From: an uncultured Rhodospirillales bacterium
GTDB lineage: Bacteria; Pseudomonadota; Alphaproteobacteria; Rhodospirillales; JABHCV01
Assembly (NCBI GenBank): GCA_938092065.1
Contig: CALKND010000031.1
Span: 1-54,964 of the forward strand
Length of the DNA stretch: 54,964 nucleotides
Reading direction: 5' to 3'
Each line of letters starts with the position of its first letter. Position 1 is the first letter of the stretch. Position numbers and translations under genes: made by a program. This document shows positions 40,505-48,401 of the stretch, piece after piece. The notes under the pieces are model-generated. The model made no database searches. It had not been told where the DNA came from and was given only the letters and a program-made list of their open reading frames with translations.

Positions 40505-41521
40505 CTAGATTGCAGCCTCTTCAATACTTTTAATATAAGACTCTTTTAGCTCACAAGAAACAGTATTAATTTTTTCAAGCGGTTTCATAAAATGTTCCAA
40601 CAGATGATCCTTCATCTCATTATCAATATATACATTATTAAAATTTTCCGTATCAAATCCATCGAGTATAGAGGTTAACTTATTTAATTGCTCATCGGAT
40701 GCGAACTCGACCATGCGGCGGTTGCTCCACCTCTCGTGCTGACAATAAAGTATGTTGGCCTTAGATTCTTCGACCATGTAAGTGTTGTAATCACCCAACG
40801 CCTGCAGGCATTCCAACTTTAAGGACGAGAATTTATTTAACGCAGCAAGTTTGAGGGACCTGTCGTTTAATGATGAATTGCCAGTGATTTTTAAGTTCAG
40901 AAGTTGATCAAGCAATTCCTTATTTGGGGCTGTAACCCCCAATTTCTCTGCATACAATTTCCAATATTCATCTGGATTTTCCCTCAGATTTTCTGCGGCC
41001 AATGTTATTACTTCGAAAAAATTTGAGTATGCACTTAAGACCTTTTGAAGGTCTAATGAGTTTTTTAAATAACTTTTTTCTTTTTTGAAAAACAAACTGT
41101 ATGATTCAAAGCGCCCTCCTTTGATAGATTGTTCATGGGCTGCCCTTAGCCATTCCATGGGGTTTCTTATCATCAATAAAATTTTAGAAGTCAACCGTGC
41201 CTTTCCAAGAAAATGGGCAGATAACCCATGAAGGTGTTTTATGCACTCATAGTGCTTTGGCTCACTTATGAAGGAGAAGTCTTCATCTGAGGCGATCGTA
41301 AATTTTTTATCTTCATGGTCGGGTGGGTGGTTAAAATTTACATTTATGTTTGGAAATTGTTGTGGGTCGGACCCTTGTCTTGCATTTTCGTGGATTGCTT
41401 CCACAACACCTTTGAGGTCAATTATGCTGTAATCTGGTTGATTGTTGAAAATGTTCTGTAGATATGTGCTCGCACATTTACCCAAACCAATATGAATAAA
41501 ATCAATGGGCAGATTGCTCAT
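40505..41521 (-). CDS. sulfotransferase-like protein
   Basis: A 338-residue protein with the PAPS-binding pattern of sulfotransferases: an N-terminal FIHIGLGKCASTYLQNIF loop for the 5'-phosphosulfate, and a later KILLMIRNPMEWLRAAHEQS for the 3'-phosphate. The middle and C-terminal parts are divergent. Such proteins sulfate carbohydrates or small molecules; in this context a surface glycan is likely, though that is inference. No signal peptide. AT-rich. Confidence 0.75.
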   Translation of the reverse strand: MSNLPIDFIHIGLGKCASTYLQNIFNNQPDYSIIDLKGVVEAIHENARQGSDPQQFPNINVNFNHPPDHEDKKFTIASDEDFSFISEPKHYECIKHLHGLSAHFLGKARLTSKILLMIRNPMEWLRAAHEQSIKGGRFESYSLFFKKEKSYLKNSLDLQKVLSAYSNFFEVITLAAENLRENPDEYWKLYAEKLGVTAPNKELLDQLLNLKITGNSSLNDRSLKLAALNKFSSLKLECLQALGDYNTYMVEESKANILYCQHERWSNRRMVEFASDEQLNKLTSILDGFDTENFNNVYIDNEMKDHLLEHFMKPLEKINTVSCELKESYIKSIEEAAI

Positions 41522-41728
41522 ATTATGGGGACCCTTTTAAAAGATTTCTGTCAAACCGAACAGTCATCATTTTTTCAAACCAAATTTCAATAACGATGTA
41601 AAGAGTCGAAATATTCGTCAATAACAACACAAAAGCTATGTTTTCTTTTTTTTAAAGATATTCTACACCATTTTGCAACAGATCTTGCCGGCTTAATTGA
41701 GCTGGTTTATTATGACTTTTAGTGGCTT

Positions 41729-42907
41729 TTACAATAAATTTTGATAGCGCTTTAGAAAGGCTGCGCTTGTCCGGCTTAATGAATACGTATTTGTTGAATC
41801 AGGAGCCATAGCCCTAAGTTTTTTCTGATCACTATTGGCTTCGGTAGTATTTTCTTTCAGTTCTATGGCCTCCTGGGTGGCCGCAAGGATATCCTCACAG
41901 CTTGGCTTGATGGGTTCATATTCTTCCGAGGGGAAATAAACCCCACGATTATTGAACAACGTATGCTGTTCATTAAAACTTAAAAATTTTCCGGTTGTAC
42001 GTGATTTTGCTAATGCTGGAGCCATAACACAAAATGGAGAAAAAGTAGGAGCGAGGGGGCGCCAGCTATTTAGATAAACAAAAGGCATTCCTGTCATCTC
42101 AGCAAATTGGCAAACTCCTGAAGGGCCAACAATGCTAAAATCGGCATTATTAAAAAGAATTAAATCGTTTTTAAAACTAGCCTGATCACTGTTAGCATAA
42201 TTAATAACACCGAGTGATGAAAATATTTCTGGATATTTTTCACGACCCACAAAAACCAACTTGTATCCTGTATCAATCAAATATTCCAATGCAGGTAGAT
42301 ATGTATTGGGATCTACCGCCTCAGCCCCTCCGGCTGAAGAATGATCCTTTATATGAATTAGCGCGGTTTTACGCTCGTCTAAACTAAGGAATTCCTCGAG
42401 ATCAAAAGGGATGGAAAATGCCTTTGCCATTGGCAAGGATTGACAAGACTCCATCCGACGACGGTAATGATCCCGTTGATGTTCAACCATTTTTTCAAAA
42501 GGGATTCTGTAACTATAATATTTGTTATCAACGAAGGATGGTAGCATCCAAACACCATCAATAGGGGCAATTTTAAAACTTGAGATGCCAACATCTGCTA
42601 TTAAATCTGGACGGATATTTGCGATTGTGCTTACTAGTTCAAGTGAAACTGGTGATAGCAAATAATTTGAACATAATGAGCTGCCATACATTTCTGAAAT
42701 AGTTGCTACAAAATTCTCGTTTGGTCCCATATATATGTGTCCACCATCAGGGGCAATTTCACCTGTTAGACGCATACGCATAAAATTGTCAAATTCTGCC
42801 AATACATGCCCCACAGCATCTATTGCAATATTTATGATCAGTTTGCCGTTATTACTTTCAAGGTAATTAATGACATCAAGGGGAGAATTAAACTCGATTT
42901 GTTCCAT
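41729..42907 (-). CDS. putative glycosyltransferase (TIGR04372-like)
   Basis: A 392-residue cytoplasmic protein. The C-terminal half resembles a GT-B donor domain: ALIHIKDHSSAGGAEAVDP, YLPALEYLIDTGYKLVFVGR, then DFSIVGPSGVCQFAEMTGMP, which matches my memory of the TIGR04372 group found in glycan clusters. The N-terminal half is less clear (HVLAEFDNFMRMRLTGEIAP). I am moderately sure of the fold, not of the donor. Same direction as the sulfotransferase, about 200 bases upstream of it. Confidence 0.6.
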   Translation of the reverse strand: MEQIEFNSPLDVINYLESNNGKLIINIAIDAVGHVLAEFDNFMRMRLTGEIAPDGGHIYMGPNENFVATISEMYGSSLCSNYLLSPVSLELVSTIANIRPDLIADVGISSFKIAPIDGVWMLPSFVDNKYYSYRIPFEKMVEHQRDHYRRRMESCQSLPMAKAFSIPFDLEEFLSLDERKTALIHIKDHSSAGGAEAVDPNTYLPALEYLIDTGYKLVFVGREKYPEIFSSLGVINYANSDQASFKNDLILFNNADFSIVGPSGVCQFAEMTGMPFVYLNSWRPLAPTFSPFCVMAPALAKSRTTGKFLSFNEQHTLFNNRGVYFPSEEYEPIKPSCEDILAATQEAIELKENTTEANSDQKKLRAMAPDSTNTYSLSRTSAAFLKRYQNLL

Positions 42908-43103
42908 CTACAAATTGCCTTTATTAATAATGTCATTTCGGCTTTTTTTGCCTCTAGGAAGAATATACCTTAGTTCACTGTCCAGTCTGAAATCAATACA
43001 CAGACGTTTTTCTTATTATCAATCCCCAAGGTACTTTTATTTTAATATTTCTCAGCACTTGCAATAATTTATGCAAACCCTCATGTTATGTTTTTTTAAC
43101 AAC

Positions 43104-43120
43104 AGAAAGGAGGTGGTCCA
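43104..43120 (+). promoter_or_regulatory. extended Shine-Dalgarno complementary to the 16S rRNA 3' end
   Basis: AGAAAGGAGGTGGTCCA can pair at all 17 positions (one G.U) with the standard bacterial 16S 3' terminus UGGAUCACCUCCUUUCU. It ends immediately before an ATG. A ribosome binding site this long is rare. The host 16S sequence is assumed, not seen. Confidence 0.6.
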
Positions 43121-43207
43121 ATGTCTCATTGTCTTAAGGTTTGGTCTTCAGTTACAAGGAATTGGGTCGTTACCTCTAACGAAATTAGTTTCAACAGATG
43201 TGATTGA
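43121..43207 (+). CDS. 28-residue peptide ORF within a compact transcription unit
   Basis: ATG directly after the extended Shine-Dalgarno, encoding MSHCLKVWSSVTRNWVVTSN and then EISFNRCD before TGA. No signal peptide or helix. A short stem-loop and a strong terminator follow within 75 bases, so the transcript would be under about 200 nt. It could be a real small protein, a leader peptide, or a dual-function RNA. I do not recognise a named family. Confidence 0.5.
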   Translation: MSHCLKVWSSVTRNWVVTSNEISFNRCD

Positions 43208-43212
43208 TTTAT

Positions 43213-43228
43213 GGTCCTTGCTAGGACC
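43213..43228 (+). other. perfect stem-loop downstream of the peptide ORF
   Basis: GGTCCT, loop TGCT, AGGACC: a 6-bp stem placed six bases after the ORF stop. GGTCC also occurs in the extended Shine-Dalgarno (43115-43119), so the AGGACC arm could alternatively pair with it and mask the ribosome site. That switch is inference. Confidence 0.55.
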
Positions 43229-43241
43229 AGATCTGACAATG

Positions 43242-43278
43242 GAAGGGTCTCTCTTAACGGAGGGACCCTTCTTTTTTT
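43242..43278 (+). terminator. strong rho-independent terminator
   Basis: GAAGGGTC (43242-43249) pairs with GACCCTTC (43264-43271), extended inward by TCTC/GAGG to about 12 bp around the loop TTAACG, followed by seven T. It ends the short 43.1 kb unit. Confidence 0.85.
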
Positions 43279-43294
43279 ATGGTCGTTCGTCGTT

Positions 43295-43330
43295 CAGAGG
43301 GCACAAGTTCGAACCTTGTCGATTGCACTG
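43295..43330 (+). repeat. tRNA-like 3' fragment (possible attachment-site remnant)
   Basis: CAGAGG followed by a T-arm ACAAG-TTCGAAC-CTTGT and acceptor-like CGATTGCA. It aligns over 36 bases with the 3' half of tRNA-Arg(CCG) (26 identical by eye), in the same orientation, and the T-stem changes are compensatory. No 5' tRNA half precedes it; a terminator does. It marks the right end of the accessory region. Confidence 0.55.
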
Positions 43331-43336
43331 TGATAT

Positions 43337-44077
43337 TCATAGGCTTATCACAAGTCCGTCATAAGCTGTTTCCTCTGGTATGCTGTCTTTGTTTAGCATC
43401 ATCTCACGGCTGAAATGTGTCAGCACAGTGCGTTTAGCCTTAAGCTCATTCCAGTGCGCTTTAATATCTTTGTAGTTCATATGGAAACGAATTGGCTTTT
43501 CATAGTAGTAACATTCACAAATGAATAAATCTGAATTTTCAGCAACTTTTGGTATATATTTATTCCAGGCGCTATCTCCCGTGTAGGAGATTATCTTGCC
43601 AGCCACCTCAACCCTTACTGAGGTGGGTTTTGTTTGTCCTGTGTGGTTCGCGGGAAAACTGGTAATTATCAAATTACCAATTTGCGTTGGATTCAATACG
43701 TCAATTTCAACGTAAGTAAGATCAAATTTAGGAATCATGAAGTGCATTCCGGGCATTGTAGCCTCACTTAATGCAACCAACTTTTTTTCTGTTTCCCTCG
43801 GGCCAACGATCGTAAGCGGGGTCTCCCGTTTAGCTCCTAACATAGCGTCCATTAAGATGAAGGGTATACCCCCACAATGATCACCATGCAAATGGGTTAA
43901 GACAATTGTTTCAATAGTGTTGTGCTCGATCCCCATCTTATTCAGCGCGACCAGAGACGAAGCCCCAAAGTCAATTACGAAACGGGTTACTGGTGTATCT
44001 ACAAGAATACATGTTTGAAATCTCCCACCGGAGCCGAATGCATCACCTGATCCAGCGAAGGTTACGGTTACTGACAT
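43337..44077 (-). CDS. MBL-fold metallo-hydrolase (RNase Z/ElaC-like)
   Basis: A 246-residue metallo-beta-lactamase-fold hydrolase with the dinuclear metal motif THLHGDHCGG, further ligands in FPANHTGQT, YTGDSAWN and VLTHFSREM. The architecture resembles RNase Z-like/arylsulfatase-like small hydrolases; no exosite insertion is seen, so a tRNase role is not claimed. Start chosen at the ATG at 44075-44077 (MSVTVTFAGSGDAFG); a GTG nine codons upstream is less likely. No signal peptide. Confidence 0.87.
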   Translation of the reverse strand: MSVTVTFAGSGDAFGSGGRFQTCILVDTPVTRFVIDFGASSLVALNKMGIEHNTIETIVLTHLHGDHCGGIPFILMDAMLGAKRETPLTIVGPRETEKKLVALSEATMPGMHFMIPKFDLTYVEIDVLNPTQIGNLIITSFPANHTGQTKPTSVRVEVAGKIISYTGDSAWNKYIPKVAENSDLFICECYYYEKPIRFHMNYKDIKAHWNELKAKRTVLTHFSREMMLNKDSIPEETAYDGLVISL

Positions 44078-44222
44078 GATTGTTAATTCCCATCCGGCGC
44101 ACACTGTTTAAATTGTGATTCTGTAACTCGTTGTCTTCCACCTACTAGCCAAAATAAAGGCGGCCTGTAAAGAAATGGTAGGGCTGACTAATACCAATAC
44201 ACAATAGGGTCGGATCAAACCT

Positions 44223-45737
44223 TCAAAGAAGAAAAGTTTTATATACCGCGTTTTTAGTCTCCGACCAATGAGGATAACCAAGCTTGCCTAAAAAACCTTG
44301 GAACTGGATAATTTCTGACCTTGGAACCTGAATGCCACAGAGTACACGGCCAAAGGCCGATCCATGATTTCTATAATGGAACAGGCTTATGTTCCAGCGT
44401 TCACCAAAATGATTTAAAAAATTTAAAAGAGCTCCTGGCTTTTCTGGAAACTGGAAACGATAAACTTCTTCATCGACTAAATCTTTTGGCCGCCCCCCCA
44501 CCATGTGTCGTATGTGTAGCTTTGCGGCATCATTGTCCGACATATCAGTCGCCAGAAAACCTCCTCGCATGAAACTGTCCATCAACAATGATTTTTCATT
44601 TTGACCTCCGGTAAGTTTAACACCAACAAAAATCTTAGCTTCAATCGCATCAGAGTAACGGTAATTAAATTCTGTTATTGAGACTTTGCCCAAAGTCCTA
44701 CAGAAACTGCGAAAACTACCTGGTTTTTCAGGTATGGTGACCGCGAATAAACTCTCACGCTTTTCTCCAATTTCCGCGCGCTCTGAAATGTGCCGCAAGC
44801 GATCAAAGTTCATATTGGCCCCACAATTAATAGCTACTAATGTTTTCTTAGTGCACTGCTCTTGAGCTATATAATTTTTTAATCCAGCGATGGAGAGCGC
44901 TCCCGCAGGTTCGGCAACTACCCGGGTATCCTCGAATATATCTTTGATTGCAGCACAAATTTCATCTACTGAAGCAGTTATCATCCCATCAACTAGCTTT
45001 CGCGTTAGCCTAAAGGTCTCCTTACCAACCCGTCGGACTGCGCATCCATCGGTGAAAGTCCCCACCTCTTTGAGCGTAACCCGGCGATTTTTTTCTAGAG
45101 AACGAGTCATTGAGGCTGCGTCTTCTGGCTCGACCCCAATGATTTTGACGTTGGGCCGAACCGCTTTAATATAAGCGGCAATGCCTGAAATAAGTCCCCC
45201 ACCACCGACTGGAACAAATATTATATCAATTTCATCCTTACACTGGCGGAGTATCTCCATACCCACCGTTCCTTGTCCTGCAATGACATCGGGATCATCA
45301 AAAGGGTGAATGTAAATTAGTGATTTTGTTTCAGAAATTTCTATCGATTTGTTATAGGCCTCTTGATAGTCGTCTCCATGCAGGACGATTTTTGGTGACC
45401 AGTTTCTAACCGCTTCAATTTTGATTGTTGGAGTTGTCTGAGGCATAACAATAGTTGCCGGAATATTAAGTTTTTTTGCAGCTAATGCTACACCCTGAGC
45501 ATGATTGCCGGCAGAAGCTGCAATCACACCACGTTTTTTTTCTTTAGCAGTTAATTGTGAGAGCTTGTTATATGCGCCTCGGATTTTGAAAGAAAATACC
45601 GGCTGCAAGTCCTCTCGCTTGATAAGTATGTTGTTATCAAAACGTCCACTTAACACTCTCGCAACTTCAAGTGGAGTTTCTGTCGCAACGTCGTAAACAC
45701 GTGAGTTCAGAATTTGGTTTAAATAATTTACTGGCAT
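44223..45737 (-). CDS. ilvA: threonine ammonia-lyase, biosynthetic
   Basis: PLP enzyme converting threonine to 2-oxobutanoate, the first step of isoleucine synthesis. The PLP lysine lies in FSFKIRGAYNKL, the substrate loop is SAGNHAQG and the phosphate loop is GGGGLISG. The C-terminal half has two ACT-like regulatory domains (LFAVTIPEKPGSFRSF and YRFQFPEKPGALLNFL), the arrangement of the isoleucine-inhibited long form. 504 aa from the ATG at 45735-45737, with AGGA upstream. Confidence 0.95.
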   Translation of the reverse strand: MPVNYLNQILNSRVYDVATETPLEVARVLSGRFDNNILIKREDLQPVFSFKIRGAYNKLSQLTAKEKKRGVIAASAGNHAQGVALAAKKLNIPATIVMPQTTPTIKIEAVRNWSPKIVLHGDDYQEAYNKSIEISETKSLIYIHPFDDPDVIAGQGTVGMEILRQCKDEIDIIFVPVGGGGLISGIAAYIKAVRPNVKIIGVEPEDAASMTRSLEKNRRVTLKEVGTFTDGCAVRRVGKETFRLTRKLVDGMITASVDEICAAIKDIFEDTRVVAEPAGALSIAGLKNYIAQEQCTKKTLVAINCGANMNFDRLRHISERAEIGEKRESLFAVTIPEKPGSFRSFCRTLGKVSITEFNYRYSDAIEAKIFVGVKLTGGQNEKSLLMDSFMRGGFLATDMSDNDAAKLHIRHMVGGRPKDLVDEEVYRFQFPEKPGALLNFLNHFGERWNISLFHYRNHGSAFGRVLCGIQVPRSEIIQFQGFLGKLGYPHWSETKNAVYKTFLL

Positions 45738-46108
45738 CAAAGTCTTTCCTTAACTCCCCAATGGATTATTCATAAATAAAGGCTTTATTAAACCTTCATT
45801 GAAACACTTTTTTTCCCGTGAGTTTCGAAGTAGTAAAATGGATTTAAAATTTTATCTGAAACTTTAACAAAAAAGTTTAGTAACCCAATAAAACTGTGTT
45901 CACTAATTAGTCCTACTTTTAATTTACATTTTGATAACTTAATTTGTTTCAATAATTACGTTATCCTTCTTTTTTTAATGATGCCAATTAGTAAAAAATC
46001 TAAATTAGAATAGTGCATTAAAGACGCTATCAATAGTTGATGAGCTCAGAAATATTCTAAGAGCAATTTTTTGAAATTTTTTTTGCCGGACCAGCTTATA
46101 TCCTGAAG
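45738..46108. other. AT-rich spacer, no gene seen
   Basis: About 370 AT-rich bases between ilvA and the TauE/SafE gene. It should hold the ilvA promoter (minus strand). No branched-chain-amino-acid leader peptide was recognised. Confidence 0.45.
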
Positions 46109-46840
46109 TTAAAACCTTAACAAAATAGCAATGCCATAAGCTGTAATAAAAAAGCTCAAAGCAAAGTTATAGTACTGATTGTTAATACTTTTGAAAATTC
46201 TATTTCCAACAAGAAGATAAACCACACCTGATACAATAGCAGTTGAAAGGTTACTCATGATCATACCGTAATTTCCCATTGTAGTCGCTAGAAGCAACAT
46301 CTGGATGCTACTGAAAGCGAGGTAATAGTGTGCAATCGTATACCTAATAGCTGCCTTTTCATTATTCATACCACTGGCTAAAATAACTAGTAATCCACCC
46401 CCTAGATTTGTTAATCCATGAGTTAAACCCATAACCAGGTGGTAGCTTGGCAAGTATCTATCTAACAAGATTAAAATTAGTCTTTGCGATGGGGACCAAA
46501 AGCGAACAAACGCCGACAGCAATAGGGTGCCACCAACCAATTTATTGGTCCATGATGTGATTAAACTGTAATCAGTAAGCCATAGGCCCATGGCAATACC
46601 AGGTAAGCAAAGCAGGTAAAGATAACGCGAAGTTGGCACCCTATTTGATCGACCAGTTAGCACCTGCAAAAGAGAGATTGCAAAGGAAGCAGGAAGTAGG
46701 TGGCCAAGTGTTGTTATGAAATCATATCCCATTAACAACAAGATAGGCGTACCGAATACGAGCACCCCCATTCCAAAAAAAGATTGAATAACGGAGAGAA
46801 CTCCAATTATTAATAAAATTATAATATATTCTAGTGTCAT
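46109..46840 (-). CDS. TauE/SafE-family permease
   Basis: A 243-residue inner-membrane protein with about 8 hydrophobic segments. Repeated signatures are FFGMGVLVFGTPILLLMGYD and GLTHGLTNLGGGLLVILASG, the two-fold TauE/SafE pattern. Family members export sulfite, sulfoacetate or related organic anions. It stands alone between long non-coding stretches, so the substrate cannot be inferred. Confidence 0.88.
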   Translation of the reverse strand: MTLEYIIILLIIGVLSVIQSFFGMGVLVFGTPILLLMGYDFITTLGHLLPASFAISLLQVLTGRSNRVPTSRYLYLLCLPGIAMGLWLTDYSLITSWTNKLVGGTLLLSAFVRFWSPSQRLILILLDRYLPSYHLVMGLTHGLTNLGGGLLVILASGMNNEKAAIRYTIAHYYLAFSSIQMLLLATTMGNYGMIMSNLSTAIVSGVVYLLVGNRIFKSINNQYYNFALSFFITAYGIAILLRF

Positions 46841-47694
46841 AACCTTGCTTAAGCCCTGTTCAGCAAAGTTGTATATAGGAGTGTAGGTTGTATGACTTTA
46901 AAAATTCCCAAAACATGTGTGTTGGTCATTACATCCGGTTTTTTATGGTGTATTTACACCAGAACATTTGATCGTGTGACTGAGATGCAAAAAATACTTT
47001 ATTATATGTAAAATGTAGAAATATACATTTTAGTTTTGTCAGTATTAACGCAAATTTCGATCTCGCATACCCTATGTTGAGACTAACTTGGCTACCAATA
47101 AAGCTTGCTTAACTGGAACAGCTACTTGAGTCTTTTCTGAGTAAAAAAAGCAGTTTTCTTCTTCATCCTAATTTGTAATTTCTTCATTGCCTTGTTACCA
47201 AGCAACATTATTGGAGAGCACCTATAGATAAAAGTTATGTGTCAAGAAAAAGGCTCAATTTCTTTGTCAAAGTGGCATTCATTGAATGACCAAATTATAT
47301 TATTATTTTTACCCGTTACATGGGACATTTTTCAATGCATGTCACGCGTAGATCTGTATTAATTAATGAGCAAAACCGTGGATAAGTGAGACCAAGTCAA
47401 TTACTGTAGCTGCAACAAGCCAAGGCGTATCAATTCGCATAATAACATTAAGACAATGAAGAAAAACACCCTATTAAACAATTCAATGATCCGTTTTTAT
47501 CATTCTACATCAGTCAGTCATTCCGTATGGGAATGACATGCAAAAAATCATATTATTATAATAGTGTAAAAAATTAAGTGTTATTAGCAATTCCAAAATT
47601 CCTTAAGTGGCAACATAAATATATTCTTAAAAAGATATTTCATTTTATGCTTTAGTTGGAGGAAATTTGCATGCCCTTATTAAAGTAAACATAA
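46841..47694. other. long AT-rich non-coding stretch
   Basis: About 850 bases with no supported gene. A 39-codon plus frame at 46892-47011 lacks a ribosome binding site. No tRNA, repeat array or clear terminator was seen. Confidence 0.45.
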
Positions 47695-48000
47695 TTAATT
47701 CAGGGAACCCTGAAAAGATGTTTTAATCAATGATGAAGAAGTATACTGAATACCATTGTCTTCTTGAGATAACTTTGACGTCTCATAAATTTTTTCAAAG
47801 ATTTCTTTTTCATCTTTTTTATCTACAATCACAGTTAGCACCGCAGCCTCGCCGAACTCGCCAAATTGTCGATCCTCAAAAAGATCGTTGCTACGTCCGG
47901 TTTCAAGGAAAACGTAGTTAACACGATCATCTTTTTCGAGTTCTTCGTAAACAACTTTTCCAACCTTAAGTGAGAGCATTGAGCCTAATTCAATAAACAT
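47695..48000 (-). CDS. PII-like protein, divergent, 101 aa
   Basis: Third gene of the DUF1538 operon. The fold pattern follows PII: helix 1 (LKVGKVVYEELEKDD), a strand and T-loop-like region (VFLETGRSNDLFEDRQ), then LTVIVDKKDEKEIFEKIYET and a C-terminal YTSSSLI. The classical PII nucleotide and uridylylation motifs are not visible. The ATG has AGGG eight bases upstream and lies 16 bases after the upstream PII gene. It probably forms a trimer regulating the membrane partner; inference. Confidence 0.65.
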   Translation of the reverse strand: MFIELGSMLSLKVGKVVYEELEKDDRVNYVFLETGRSNDLFEDRQFGEFGEAAVLTVIVDKKDEKEIFEKIYETSKLSQEDNGIQYTSSSLIKTSFQGSLN

Positions 48001-48016
48001 AGCATTACCCTATTGA

Positions 48017-48376
48017 TTATTCTGATACAGCGTCTAAGACGCCTTGTGGAATATGTGTTGCTACATTCTCTAGATTTGACACATACATAATTCCTTTGCC
48101 AGGCGTATCCAGTCTGCCTGCCAAATATATTGCTTCAAAAACACGGTCCGCCTGATCATCTGAAACTATAAGACGCAATACCTCCTTTTGCTCATCAATT
48201 GTTACTCCTAGAAGGCCCATCCTATCTCTTATTCCAGTTCCCTGTGCATAACTTATTGTTGCACCTTGGGCGCCCGCATTCTTAGCCGCTTCTAACACAT
48301 CCTCACCAAGACCATTTTGTAAAACACAAGTGATCATTTTTACGTTAGTTAAATATATAATATGTCTATCAGCCAA
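48017..48376 (-). CDS. PII family protein
   Basis: A 119-residue PII-like regulator: strand 1 KMITCVLQN, helix DVLEAAKNAGAQGATISYAQ, T-loop GTGIRDRMGLLG, then LRLIVSDDQADRVFEAIYLA and PGKGIMYVSNLENV, aligning with the canonical GlnB order. The T-loop tyrosine used for uridylylation is absent. The TTG start has a good GGAGG nine bases upstream, giving a 13-residue N-terminal extension. Located between the DUF1538 gene and a second PII-like gene. Confidence 0.85.
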   Translation of the reverse strand: MADRHIIYLTNVKMITCVLQNGLGEDVLEAAKNAGAQGATISYAQGTGIRDRMGLLGVTIDEQKEVLRLIVSDDQADRVFEAIYLAGRLDTPGKGIMYVSNLENVATHIPQGVLDAVSE

Positions 48377-48401
48377 TTTTAGATTCCTCCATCAATGTTA
48401 T

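Noticed and set aside
43071-43364. 97-codon frame across the 43.1 kb unit
   Set aside because: It runs through the Shine-Dalgarno, stem-loop and terminator in another frame and lacks its own ribosome site.
46892-47011. 39-codon plus-strand frame
   Set aside because: No ribosome binding site or recognisable feature in an AT-rich stretch.
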